Origin: Lunularia cruciata
Lineage: Eukaryota; Streptophyta; Marchantiopsida; Lunulariales; Lunulariaceae
Length of the DNA: 64,000 nt
Direction: 5' to 3'
Assembly (NCBI GenBank): GCA_948567375.1
Contig: OX419762.1
Coordinates: forward strand, 33,310,608 to 33,374,607
Shown: one piece after another, positions 10,636-21,463 of the stretch
Layout: every line of letters begins with the position of its first letter
How positions within the stretch are numbered: the stretch's first letter is position 1
The notes under the pieces: model-generated
What the model saw: the letters and a program-made list of their open reading frames with translations, nothing else
What the model was told of the DNA's origin: nothing
Database searches by the model: none
Translations under genes and position numbers: made by a program

Positions 10636-11370
10636 TGGATACTGCCAAGGAATGAGTGTGGTATCCAGAGGTGTCAGAGTAATTGTCTCTGGGGGCTCAT
10701 CCTCACACTAATCTCTTGATGGTACAAAGGCTCCACTCCAAGCTTGTTGCACCAATTGATTTGCATGTTGCTACAATGCCTCCTCTGAACTCCACAATGG
10801 AACATCCAAGGTGGATGGAACAATCCTACTTGTACTCCAAATCCAAGTGATATTGTCTGGTACTAGAGTATCCTTTGCATAGGCATTCCTCTTTGACAAG
10901 TCACCAAGCCAAGTAACTACATCACTGAAAGCTAAAACTGATGTTGCCATGGTTTGTAGTTACTGTAGTGAGCCAAGATTGCCACTACTGAAGCATACTG
11001 GTAGACAACATACCCGTCTCTCACTAGACTATCAACCTGGTCTATAGGAGGCTGTCTCCGCCCAATAGTCAATAATGAAACCCATGGAGTATAACACAAC
11101 TCCCCCAACTAGCACATCATATGAATCAGCTATTGTTGCAATAGCCTGACCACCAAGCTATTAGTTGATGACCAAGCTGAACCTGGACAACAAGTTCCCT
11201 ACATGTGATGTATTGTGTCAAACCGCCACCTAGAGATGTTTGGATCTGAAATAGATACCTCTCCACATTGGCCTTCCGTAACTCTAAACTGATAACTACA
11301 ACCTTCCCCAACATAAGGGGCTATGCACCAGAGTCTAACAAGACTTTTGTGGTGTATAGATCTTCCTTGA
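10636..11370 (-). pseudogene. D1 retropepsin-like protease and linker
   Basis: The catalytic box LLDSGA lies at 11,324-11,341 and is followed by TAG (11,321-11,323), then PLMLG. The C-terminal retropepsin signature SYDVLVGGVVLYSMG is at about 11,060-11,105, followed by DYWAETASYRPG. Further downstream (toward 10,640) the frame is poorly conserved. The same stop codon at the same place occurs in D2. Confidence 0.8.
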
Positions 11371-13640
11371 AGGTCCCACCAAGTAGAAAATCCCCCTTTG
11401 GTTATCCAATAAGACAACACTAGGTGTGAACCGTGCTCTCTCAAAGGCCAGTCTAGCTGGCAACTCCTCCAATCTAGTTATTGTTGCTTGCCATAAACCA
11501 TTGGTCACTGAATGGATCCCATGCTCCTCAACCAAGTCAACTCCACTACCAACCACCTTTGCTCTAGTAGTAGGAACTGCACCATCCATACTCTCACAAA
11601 GCATGGCAGCCAATCGGAACAATGGAGCTGGGTCAACTCCCAATGTAAACATGTCATTGGCTGAAAACAAAGAGCACCGCATAATCAGCTGAGCTGTCCC
11701 CAACATTGTGCTAGACTCAATCTGTGTAGTAGCAAGTAGTTGACTAGTAGGTAGTCCATCATGCACTCCATCACCACCTACCACACCTGCACTGGGATGT
11801 CTAGGAACCATGGATGTCGTCTACAATGCCTTTCATAGTGTGAAAGACTGGGGAAGTCTGACCTATCTCCCAACCTCTCTTCTCTATGGGTCCAACTCCA
11901 CTAATGCTCCTCTAGGCTCTAAAGCACGTACTACACTCCTAGTCATTGCTATAGATACATCCACATGAACTGCTCCGCACATGAAGTCCAAAGCATCTCT
12001 ATCACCAACATATGAGATGGGAGCCTCAACACCTAAATCTGATCTCCTCTAAGCAATGGCCATACTAGCCAATCTCAACTCCAACTGCTCAATCCAAGTA
12101 GCCATAGCTTTATTAGAAGTAAGGGCAAGAACTGCACCTCTACTAGGTGTAGATCCTCTACCACCACCTCTACCACCTCGTCCTCCATGAACTAGAGCTC
12201 TTCTACTACCTGCCATAGCAGCCCTACTACTTTGTAACTCCGGGTGTAGGTCAAAGAAATAGTCACTAGTGTGACCAAATCTATAGCAATGCTCACACTG
12301 CCTCTGTGCTAGCTGTGATGCACCAGAGGTATCAAGTCCGTTGCCCTAAGTACACTCTCTCCTATGGTGAGGTCTACCACAAGTCCAACAAGCAACACCA
12401 CTACTAATTGGCTACTACTGACCTAAAAATGAAGGTAAGGCTCTAGCTCTACTAGGCCCTCCACTCACTCCATAAGATCTGGGCTATCTAGCCTATCCTT
12501 GAAAACCAACAGGGCATGGTGAACTCTGCTACACTCTAGAAGAAGTTTTAGCTATGGATGAGGTCTCCCTACTGAATCCAGATGTCACCACTCTCTCCTC
12601 CACTATGTTGAGCTCAATACGTTCAGCCAAACCAAAGACCACTGCCAAAGTAGGTGAAGTAGCCTATAACAACGTAGCATCATGAACTCTACATTGCAAC
12701 TCCCTGTCCAATATCACATACAAAAACTAGACTGCATGGGCCTCAGTAACTTCCAAAGTGAAACTAATCAGCCGCCTCATGCGAGTGTATGCCTCGCATA
12801 GGCTCTCTCCAGCCTTTTGCTAGAACTCATGCAAGCTCCTCATCTTGTCAGTCCACACTCCTTGGTAGTTCTACCTCAAACACAAGAACTCTACCATAGG
12901 ATTAAACCCCGGTACCACACCACCTCTTGCAGCAATACCTCCACTCGTGGTAACACTATTTCCAACTAGTGCACCTCCACTAGCTCCACTAACACTACTT
13001 GAGCTAGAACTTGTAGGTACAGCCGATCTACTCTTGGCCACCAAACTTGAAGTGATAGAGACATAGTTCAAAGACCAATATTGTCTCCATAACTCAATCT
13101 CCTCCAAATGAGCTCTCCTGAACTCATGGTAATCATCCATTGGTGGACCCTCCAAATGATGAAACAACTCCTTCCATGCCATGAAGGGTGTGAACAAAGT
13201 CGGGTTCCACATCTATTGCAGATCACACCAACTATCAAACTCATGGATGAAGTCATCTAACTCAATGGTACCCACTATACTAGAGTAATGCTTAGGGCCT
13301 TTGGAGGCCCCATAAATCTTATCCATGTCACACAACAACGATGCGGACACACCAAGTGCACTCTCAATTGAATCAACTCATGTGTCAAACTCCAACTCAA
13401 AGTCAATCTCCTTCCTCACTAGGACCTGAGATATAAGTTGATACCAAGCGCTACTCCAAGTAAACCCATTGCATATTGCAGGGCTAACTCCTCTAGAATC
13501 CTCAACAAACTCCATCGTGACAGAGTAATTGCAAGTGCAATTGCAAACTGGAACCACAAATTGCAACCGCAAATACCCCACCAAGTGCCAATACCAACTA
13601 AGCACCACCAAGTGCCAATACCCATGAAACACCACCCACT
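11371..13640 (-). pseudogene. D1 gag
   Basis: The Gag region begins near 13,400; the start codon seen in D2 (17,730) is GTG here. It contains MWNPTLFTPFMAWKELFHHL (13,212 downward), HEFRRAHLEEIELWRQYW, a Ser/Gly-rich linker, then QKAGESLCEAYTRMRRLISF (~12,830-12,770). Two zinc knuckles follow: CWTCGRPHHRREC at 12,352-12,390 and CEHCYRFGHTSDY at 12,256-12,297, the latter with its last Cys changed to Tyr. A long tail of about 800 bp leads to the protease. Multiple stops interrupt the frame. Confidence 0.8.
13556..13630 (-). repeat. Minisatellite upstream of D1 gag
   Basis: Two to three imperfect ~28 bp units reading ggtattggcacttggtggtg on the minus strand. The same array sits at 17,517-17,590 in D2, so it belongs to the family. 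Confidence 0.7.
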
Positions 13641-15595
13641 AATGTAACTCTAACCAAGATAACTACACTAGGGGAAAGGGCAACCTGTAACCTGCCATCA
13701 CAACATGCACTTTCATAGTCTGCAAGTCATCACTTCCTACCTCACCGGAGAGAAACATAGATAGTTTGACTGGTCATCACTCTAGCCTCACTACCGAGGG
13801 CACACTAGAGCACCAATGCTCAAAAGTCAAGGCACCTCACACAAACATGGTGCACAAATAGGAAGTAGAGAATGGAGGGGGTCCAATCACAAGAAATCTA
13901 AATGAATCTAAACCCTCCATCTCATAAAACAACACGGGCTGACTCTGCCACCATTTGGCATTTGACATAAGAGAAGTTTGTATCTAAGTCCTAAGCTACT
14001 AGGATTATCAAGAATGAGATCAAACTGCCTCTCCTAGCCAAAGCTACAAGTGTACAAATAACAAGGGCACAGTCATTGCAACAACAAGTGAGGGTGGATC
14101 AGTTGGCTAGGGCACTAGTCTAGGAACAAGAGATCTAGGGTCAAATCCTATTGCACACTAGTAGGATCAAGTAGGATTGGCAGATTTTGCTAACCAATGA
14201 CCAAGATCTACTCTAAACTAGCTAGCCTCATACCAACAAGTTGGCTTGCTCGTCCTTCTAGGCCTTTGTAGCCTCTCATAGCCCACAATCCTATGCTTCT
14301 AATTGCCAAAATTTGGCCAAATGAGGCCCTTCTTTTTGCCACTTGGAACCTCCTCCAAAATTTGGTGAAACTCCTCCAAACTTGTGAAAGTCCTCCAAAT
14401 CTGGCCAACCAGCAAAACTCCTCCAAATCTGACCAAAATTTGACATGAACCCTAAATTTGGCTGACCGCCAAATCCCCTACTAATGTAATACTCCGAGGA
14501 CAAGAGAAGAGAGAAAACACAGATTGCACACTCAAACATTTGATGCCCCAAGGGAGCACCTTCTCTTTATTATATAGACAAAGAGGATCTCCTCCAAGGA
14601 AGCTCCACCATAGGATAAGGGACACAGATAGGTGACATGTCAGCAAGCTCCACCCTTGGATTACTTACTTGGATGGGTGACCTGTCTGGTCTAGGTCCTA
14701 TCTGGTTGATCAAACAAGCTTTGACCGCAGGGAATCTTTTAGGGAATCTTCTTGTAGGAATCTCGGAATCACGTGAGTAAGGTACCGTTGGAAAGCTCTC
14801 GACAAGACAAAGCAGGGGGAGGGAAGGCCAGCCTTTGTTCCATTTGGAGGGGGGGTGGAATTTGTACATTTTCGAGGCCTAATTCATCCGTTTAGGCCTC
14901 CAAAATTGCCTTCAAAGATTTCAGGCATATTTTGGTTCCTACTCTATTAGTAGAAGTCCCCTTTTGGTGATACCTCTTTCTGATCTGTTTAGTCCATCAT
15001 GTGTAACATCCTTCCAGATGTTACCAAACCAATTCTCACCTTTAAATCATATGTCTAACTATTGGTTCTAAGGTTCTCAAGTCTATTTCGGTTTCTGCCC
15101 TATTAGTAGAAGTACTCTTTTGGTGATACTTCTATCTGATCTAATTTGACCATCATGTACAACATCATTCTAGAAGTTACCAAACCGAATTTCACATCTA
15201 GATCATATGGCTAACCCTTGGTATTATAGCTAACTCTTCACTCGAGCCAAATTGAAAACACAAGTTTCTCCAAATCATAAATTCACGAGAATAGCTTCCC
15301 AATTCCACCTTCAATTTTACTTTTTGAGCCTAACTCACAACAAATTGATCTTGCCTCACCTCTTGAGCTTAAAATCACAACCACTAAACAAAATTTGCTT
15401 CTTTTATGCTCAAAAATTGGCCAGCGCTTCCACACATTGTCTGCCTTACTGCCAAATCTACATCAATTGAATGAGCTTTTGCACACTAGGGAAAAATTGA
15501 ACTTCAATCGAGCTACCAATGATCCACCGAGCTTGGAGATACCATCAACACTGAAAGTTCATGCACCCAATTTCCCTCTTACTTCACTTCTCTGA
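13641..15595 (-). other. D1 leader, one arm of a large inverted repeat
   Basis: Non-coding leader between A1 (15,596) and gag, interrupted by the solo LTR at 14,485-15,228. Read on the minus strand it aligns with the D2 leader at 16,041-17,729 over most of its length (diverged, roughly 75-80% by eye), so the two form an inverted repeat around the A1 block. Around 14,340-14,440 are several short repeats of aactcctccaaat type. Confidence 0.7.
14485..15228 (-). mobile_element. Solo LTR of the A/B family
   Basis: 744 bp, + strand TGTAATACTCC... to GGTATTATA (terminal CA mutated to TA), flanked by actaa (14,480-14,484) and gctaa (15,229-15,233), a 4/5 match to a target duplication. It has the two ~156 bp internal units. 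The unoccupied target can be read in the D2 leader near 16,300-16,330 (inverted). Confidence 0.88.
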
Positions 15596-16040
15596 TGTAA
15601 TCCGATTGTTTACAACTCTCAAATACACTCAACTCAGATCAGTACTTGATCTATCACTCTATAAACTGTCAACAACTTGGCATTGATTACAGTTAAGCCG
15701 CACCCACTCTAGCTAATTGAATCCAGGTGATGCTCGCTGGCCTCTATCTACCATAGCCAAGAACTCAAAGGCTCAACATCAGAGAAGTAAGTTCTCTGGA
15801 GCTACACTTTGAAAGTATACCCTTGGACTTGAGCAATGTCTGAAACCCTAACAGTCCCGCTGATGGCACACTCAATGGCACAAACGGTGCAAAGTGACGG
15901 TGGGTCCCATCATGAAGTCAATACCCTTAATCTGACCGTCGAAAAGTAGTCTTTGAGAAACTACTAAAATAACTCTAACTACTATCACTGGAACTCCAAT
16001 GTCCAAGCAATCTAGATGCAACACTACAAATGGCGTGACA
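15596..16040 (-). repeat. D1 5' terminal A block
   Basis: 445 bp starting TGTCACGCC (16,040) and ending GATTACA (15,596) on the minus strand. The leader starts directly after with tcagagaagtg, whose ATCAGAG-like overlap faintly recalls a Met primer site. No B block lies at this end. The right border abuts D2 leader sequence. Confidence 0.78.
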
Positions 16041-16415
16041 ATGGTATCTTCAAGCTCAATGGATTGTGATGTCTCAATCAAGTAGTTCAGATTTCACTAA
16101 GAAAAAGTGTGTGCAAAAGCGCTGGCAAAATTTGGAGCCAAGGAGAAGCAATTTTCAAGCATTAGTTGTGATTTTGAGCTCAAGACCAATTTGTTGCGAG
16201 TTGAGCTCAGAACCTGAAATTGAAGGTGGAGTTGGGAGCACATCCTTGCAAATTAGAGATTGGATGAAACCCACTTTTCCAATTTGGCTTGAGTGAAGAG
16301 TTAGCAAAGGATTTGGCAGTCAACGATTTATGTTAGATTTATGTCAGATTTTGTGAAGGATTTATGTCAGATTTGGCAAGAAGAAATTTGATCATTGAAC
16401 TTTAAAACTTTGATC

Positions 16416-17107
16416 TATAACACCCATTTGTGCATGTGTGTGGTATTGTGATATTTAGCTTGGTATTACAAGTACTTGAGAGATATTATTTATATAGAGA
16501 TAAAGTATGGTTTTACATTAGTCATGATTAGCTAAAGTTAGTCATAGCTAAGATAGAGGGGACCTTACTTTAGAGGAAGTAGAAAAGATGAGCACCACTA
16601 TTTTGGATTCTTGTGTGTTGACTTGGTATTATTCTTAGGTGTTTGGCTTTGAGGAAAGAGTTGAGAACTCTTGGGCCCGCAAACCTTTTTGTTTTGGATT
16701 CTTCTATAGTCCAAAGATAGCCCATATGAAGGAATCCTTGACTTAGTGGTTGGGTCAAGATAAGATCACATGCTTAGGGGAATATGCCCATGTGAATGGA
16801 TATTCCTTTCTACCTTTTGACTTTAGTTGACTTTAAGTGTAGTAACTTGAGTTACTGCAATAATTAGTAACTTTGGTACATAATTATTTCACAAGTATAT
16901 AAACAAGGGGTGAGGAGGTACTCAACATCCTTTCATTTGCAACTATCTCTCTCTCATTGAGTTCTCTAATGAGCAATGTCTTTAGTCTTGGAGTGTTAGC
17001 CTTGGAGGAGTATGATGGAGTTGTGGTTCCTTGCCTTCTTAGTCCATGGTGTGCTACCATAATAGCCTTTAGAGGTTCATCCTGAGTGAGAGACAAGTTG
17101 GCTCATA
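16416..17107 (+). mobile_element. Solo LTR of family C in the D2 leader
   Basis: 692 bp from TATAACACCC (canonical start TGTAACACCC elsewhere) to GGCTCATA, with gatc on both sides (16,412-16,415 and 17,108-17,111). D1 shows the continuous sequence, so the insertion is confirmed by comparison. A TATATAAA box lies at 16,896-16,903. Confidence 0.88.
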
Positions 17108-17516
17108 GATCTAATCCTCGATGATCCTTGTAGCTCAAGAAGTAGATAGGTACTCCAATTATGTCAAATGCCAAATGGTGGCAAAGTCAATCCCATGTTG
17201 ATTTATGAGATGAAGTGCTTTTGTTTAGCATTCTTGTGATTGGACCCCTCCATTCTATGCTTCCTATTTGTGCACTATGTTTATGTGAAGTGCCTTGAAT
17301 TTTGAGCATTGGTGCTCTGGCGTGCTCTTGGTAGTGAGGCTAGAGTGATGACCAATCAAACTATCTTTGTTCCTCTTTGGTGAGGTAGGAAGTGATGACC
17401 TACAGACCGTAAGAATACATGTTGTGATTGTAGGTTATAGTTCACCCTTGCCCCTAGTGTAGTTGTCTCAATTAGAGTTACATTAGTGAGTAGTGTTCCA
17501 TTAGTTTTGGCACTTA

Positions 17517-17590
17517 TGGTGCTTGGTTGGTGTTGGCATTTGGTGGTGCTCGGTTGGTGTTGGCACTTGGTGATGTTGGCACTTGGTGGA
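17517..17590 (+). repeat. Minisatellite upstream of D2 gag
   Basis: Imperfect tandem units of about 28 bp built on ggtgttggcacttggt, the counterpart of the array at 13,556-13,630. Confidence 0.7.
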
Positions 17591-17729
17591 GTACTTGTTG
17601 TTGCAATTTGCAAGTGTGGTTACTTTGTCACAATGGAGGTCTTTGAGGATTCTAGAGGAGATAGTCCTGTAGTACATAGTGGGTTTACTCAAAATGACAC
17701 TCAATATCAGCTTGTATCTTGAATCCCAA

Positions 17730-19700
17730 TGAGTGAGGAGATTGATTCAGAGTTGGAGTTCAACACAGGAGTTGATCCAATTGAGAGTGCACTTGGTGTG
17801 TTTGCACTATTGTTGTGAGACATGGACAAGATTTGTGGGACCTCCAAAGGCCCTAGGCATTACTCTTGTACAGTGTGTACCATTGAGTTGGATGACTTCA
17901 TCCAAGAGTTTGATAGTTGGTATGATTTGCAGTAGATATGGAACCCAACTTTGTGTACACTCTTCATGGCATGAAAGGGGTTGTTTCACAAGGTCCGCTA
18001 ATGGACAAAAACCATGAGTTCAAGAGAGATCACATGGAGCAGATTGAGTTATGGAGATAGTATTGGTCTTTGAACTATGTCTCCATCACTTCAAGCTTGG
18101 TTGCTAAGAGTAGATCGGCTATACCCAAGAGTTCTAGCTTGAGTAGCATTGGTGGAGCTAGTGGAGGTGCACTAGTTGGAGATAGTGCTACCATGAGTGG
18201 AGGTACTGCTGTAGAGGTGGTGTGGTACCGGGATTTAACCCCATGGTGGAGTTCTTTTAGTGTTTGAGGTAGAACTACCAAGGAGTACAGATTGATAAGT
18301 TGAGTAGCTTGCAAGAGTTCTAGCAAAAGGCTGGAGAGAGCCTATGCAAGACATACACTCGCATGAGGCAGCTGATTAGTTTCACTCAAGGAGTTATTGA
18401 TGCCCAAGCAATCTAGTTTTGGTTTGGGATATTGGATAGGGAATTACGACGTAAAGTTTGTGGTGCTACATTGTTATAAGCTACTTTGCCCACTTTGGCA
18501 GTGGTCTTTGGTTTGGCTTAGCGTATTGAGCTCAACATGGTGGAGGAGAGAGTGGTGACATCTGAATTTGGTAGGGAGACCTCATCCCCAATTGTTACTT
18601 CTTCTAAAGTGTAGTAGAGTGCACCATGCCAAGTTGGTTTTCAAGGATAGAGTGGAGGGCCTAGTAGAACTAGACCCTTACCTTCATTTTCAAGTCAACA
18701 ATAGCCAATGAGTGATGGTGTTGCTTGTTGGACTTGTGGTAGACCCCACCATAGGAGAAAGTGTACTCAAGGCAACAGACTTGATACCTTTGGTGCATCA
18801 CAGCCAGCACAGAGGCAGTGTGAGCATTGCCACAGATTTGGTCACACTAGTGAATGGTGCTTTGACCTACACCCAAAGTTATAGAGTGGCTGCTATGGCA
18901 AGTAGTAGAGGAGCTCTAGCACAGAGGACAAGGTGGTGGTAGAGGATCTACACCTGGTAGAAGTGTAGTACTTGCCTTTACTTCTGATATAGCTATGGCT
19001 ACTTGGATTGAGCAGAGATTGGCTAGTATGGCCATTGCTCAAAGGAGATCAGATTTGGGTGCTGAAGCTTCCACCTCATATGTTGGTGATAGAGATGCTT
19101 TGGACTTCATGTGTGGAGCAGCACAGGTGGATGCATTTGTAGTAGTGACTAGGAGTGCAGTATGTGCTCTAGAGCCTAGAGGAGCATCAATGGAGTTAGA
19201 CTCATAGAGAAGAGAGGTTGGGAGATAGGTCAGACTTCCCCATTCTTTGATGCTATCTAAGGCATTTCAGATAACATCCATGGCTCCTAGATGTCCTAGT
19301 GCAGGTGTGGTAGGTGGTGATGGAGTGCATGAAAGACTACTTGCTAGTCAGCCACCTACTACTACACAAATTGAGTCTAGCACAATGTTGGGGGCGGCTC
19401 ACTGATTATGCAATGCACTTTGTTTTCAGCCAATAACATGTTTACATTGGAAGTTGACCCAGCCCCACTGTTCCTATTTGCTGCCATGCTTTGTGAGAGT
19501 AGGGATGATGTGGTTCCTACTACTAGAGCAGAGGTGGTTGATAGTGGAGCTAACTTGGTTGAGGAGCATGGGATCCGTTCAATGACTAGTGGTTTATGGC
19601 AAGCAGTAACTGCTAGCCTAGAGGAGTTACCAACTAGACCGGCCTTTGAGGGAGCACGATTTACACTTGGTATTCTCCTATTGGATAACTAGAGGGAGAT
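17730..19700 (+). pseudogene. D2 gag
   Basis: Starts with ATG at 17,730 (MSEEIDSELEFNTGVDPIES) and runs in one frame with a few stops through IWNPTLCTLF (~17,938) and the Ser/Gly linker. Two CCHC-type knuckles lie at 18,726-18,860 and a tail resembling the D1 gag tail follows. This is the D homologue with the least damaged gag N-terminus. Stops such as TGA at about 17,817 make it non-functional. Confidence 0.8.
18726..18860 (+). other. Two zinc knuckles of D2 gag
   Basis: CWTCGRPHHRRKC at 18,726-18,764 and CEHCHRFGHTSEWC at 18,819-18,860. All ligands of the second (C-x2-C-x4-H-x4-C) are intact. Confidence 0.85.
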
Positions 19701-20430
19701 TTTCTGTTTAGTGTGACCTTCAGGGAAGGTCTATGCACCACAAAGAGTCTTGTTAGACTCTGGTGCCTAGCCCCTTATGTTAGGGAAGGCTGCAATAATC
19801 GGTCTGGAGTTACAAAAGACCAATGTGGAGAGGTGTCTATTTTAGATCCAAACATCTTGAGGTGGTGGTCAACACAATACATCACATGTGGGGAGCTTGT
19901 TGTCCAAGTTAAGCCTGGTCATCTGATTGATAGCTCGGTGGTGAGAGCTTAGGCTATTGCAACAATAGCTAAGTCATATGATGTGCTAGTTGGGGGAGTA
20001 GTGTTATACTCCTTGGGTTTCAACATTGACTATTGGGAGGAGATAGCCTCCTATAGACCAGGTTGGCAGTCTAGTGAGGGATGGGTATGTTGCCTACCAA
20101 TATGCTTTAGTAGTGGGAATCTTGGCTTATTACAGTTTGGGACTATGGCAAAAACAATTTTAGCTTTCAGTGGTGTAGTTACTTGGCGTGGTGACTTGTT
20201 GGAAGGAACGCCCATGTAGAGGATACTCAAATACTAGAGGAGATCACTTGGATTTGGAGTACAAGGAGGATTTTTCATCCACCTTGCATGTTCCATTGTG
20301 GAGTTTAGAGGAGGCATTGCAGCAGTATGCAGATTAGTTGGTGCAACGGGCTTGGAGTGGAGCCTTTGTACCATCAAGAGATGAGTGTGAGGATGAGCCT
20401 CTAGAGTTGATTACTTTGACACCTCTGGAT
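19701..20430 (+). pseudogene. D2 retropepsin-like protease and linker
   Basis: Active-site box VLLDSGA at 19,747-19,767, followed by TAG (19,768-19,770) and PLMLGKA. After a frameshift, SYDVLVGGVVLYSLG lies near 19,976-20,020 and ASYRPGW soon after. The protein then runs through an acidic segment (DECEDEPLELITL, ~20,380-20,420) toward the methyltransferase-like domain. Confidence 0.8.
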
Positions 20431-20772
20431 ACCACACTCATTGCTTGGCAATATCCAAAAGAGGGGATATGTCTATTGTAGTTGTTTGGTGGGATTAGCA
20501 TTGGACTAACTACGATATTACAGGTGGGTATACGAGTGCAAAGGTACTTGTATGTAGAGAGAGATGAGACTGCTAGGTAAGTCTCTCTACATAATGTGGC
20601 ACACTTGGCCCATTGATATCTTGAGTTATTACCAATGTCAGCAATAAGAGGTTACCAGAAGGTCCTACCAGCAAACATTTCCTTATTGGGAAACGCATGA
20701 TCTAGAGAGACATGGGCCTATTTACTTGGTGATTTTTGGATTGCCATGTTAGGGAGAATACACCTCCTGGCC
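20431..20772 (+). pseudogene. D2 cytosine-5 methyltransferase-like domain, truncated
   Basis: Motif I LFGGISIGL is at 20,482-20,508, preceded by TAG in place of the Glu codon seen in D1. VQRYLYVERDETAR follows. Motif IV PC is at 20,744-20,749, followed by TAG (20,750-20,752), the same stop as in D1. The domain is cut at 20,772 by a C-family LTR, so motifs VI-X, RT, RNase H and integrase are absent from D2. Confidence 0.8.
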
Positions 20773-21463
20773 TGTGAGCCGGCCTGACTCTCACTCAAGA
20801 TGAACCTTTGATGACTATTATGGTAGTGCACCATGGACTTAAGAAGGCAAGAAACCCCAACTCCATCATGCTCCTCCAAGGCTAACACTCCAAGGCTCAA
20901 GACATTGCTCACTAGAGAACTCAATGAGAGAGAGATAGTTGCAAATGAAAGGATATTGAGTACCTCCTCACCCCTTGTTTATATACTTGTGAAATAGTTA
21001 TGTACCCAAGTTACTAATTATTGTAGTAACTCAAGTTACTAGACTAAAAGTCAAGTAAAGTCAAAAGTAGAAAGGAATATCCATTCACATGGGTATATTC
21101 CACTAGCATGTGATCTTATCTTGACCCAACCACTAATTCAAGGATTCCTTCACATGGGCTATCTTTGGACTATAGAAGAACCCAAAACAAAAAGGCTTGC
21201 GGGCCCAAGAGTTCTCAACTCTTTCCTCAAAGCCAAACACCTAAGAATAATACCAAATCAACACACTAGAATCCAAAATAGTGGTGCTCATCTTTTCCAC
21301 CTCCTCTAAAGTAAGGTCTCCTCTATCTTAGCTATGACTAACTCTAGCTAATCATGACTAATGTAGAACCATCTTTTATCTCTATATGAATAATATCTCT
21401 CAAGCAGTTGTAATACCAAGCTAAATATCACATTACCACACACATGCACAAATGGGTGTTACA
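20773..21463 (-). repeat. 3' LTR of element C2
   Basis: 691 bp, minus strand TGTAACACCC to GGCTCACA. A purine-rich gtctgggtgtaaa (21,464-21,476, minus strand) directly precedes it and serves as the polypurine tract. It matches the LTRs at 16,416, 27,885 and 47,017. Confidence 0.9.

Larger units (their letters stand above)
4865..16040 (-). mobile_element. Element D1: Ty3/gypsy element with C5-methyltransferase and PHD finger
   Basis: A whole element on the minus strand, about 10.4 kb after subtracting a nested 744 bp solo LTR. It begins at 16,040 with TGTCACGCC and ends at 4,865 with ATGACA. It sits inside the leader of D2 with a (g/a)tgg duplication. Order in coding direction: A1 block, leader, gag, protease, cytosine-5 methyltransferase-like domain, RT, RNase H, integrase, PHD finger, then B-A-B-A-B terminal blocks. 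All frames are broken by many stops and shifts, so it is dead, but nearly every domain can still be read. Confidence 0.85.
16041..17729 (+). other. D2 leader, interrupted by a C-type solo LTR
   Basis: Continuation of the D2 leader broken at 4,864. It matches the D1 leader in inverted orientation and carries a solo LTR at 16,416-17,107. Near 17,165 both leaders share tgccaaatggtggca followed by a GTC/CCC-containing stretch. A Val/Gly/Trp/Leu-rich ORF at 17,486-17,722 is a translation of the minisatellite and is not considered a gene. Confidence 0.7.

Noticed and set aside
16041-16052. ATGGTATCTTCAAG as the primer site of D2 next to an LTR end
   Set aside because: The adjacent A block belongs to D1 in the opposite orientation. 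The D1 leader shows this sequence about 50 bp inside the element, so the adjacency comes from the insertion.
17486-17722. Open frame rich in Gly, Trp, Val and Leu upstream of D2 gag
   Set aside because: It is the translation of a 28 bp minisatellite in the leader. The D1 counterpart is on the other strand with no shared start, and gag begins after it.
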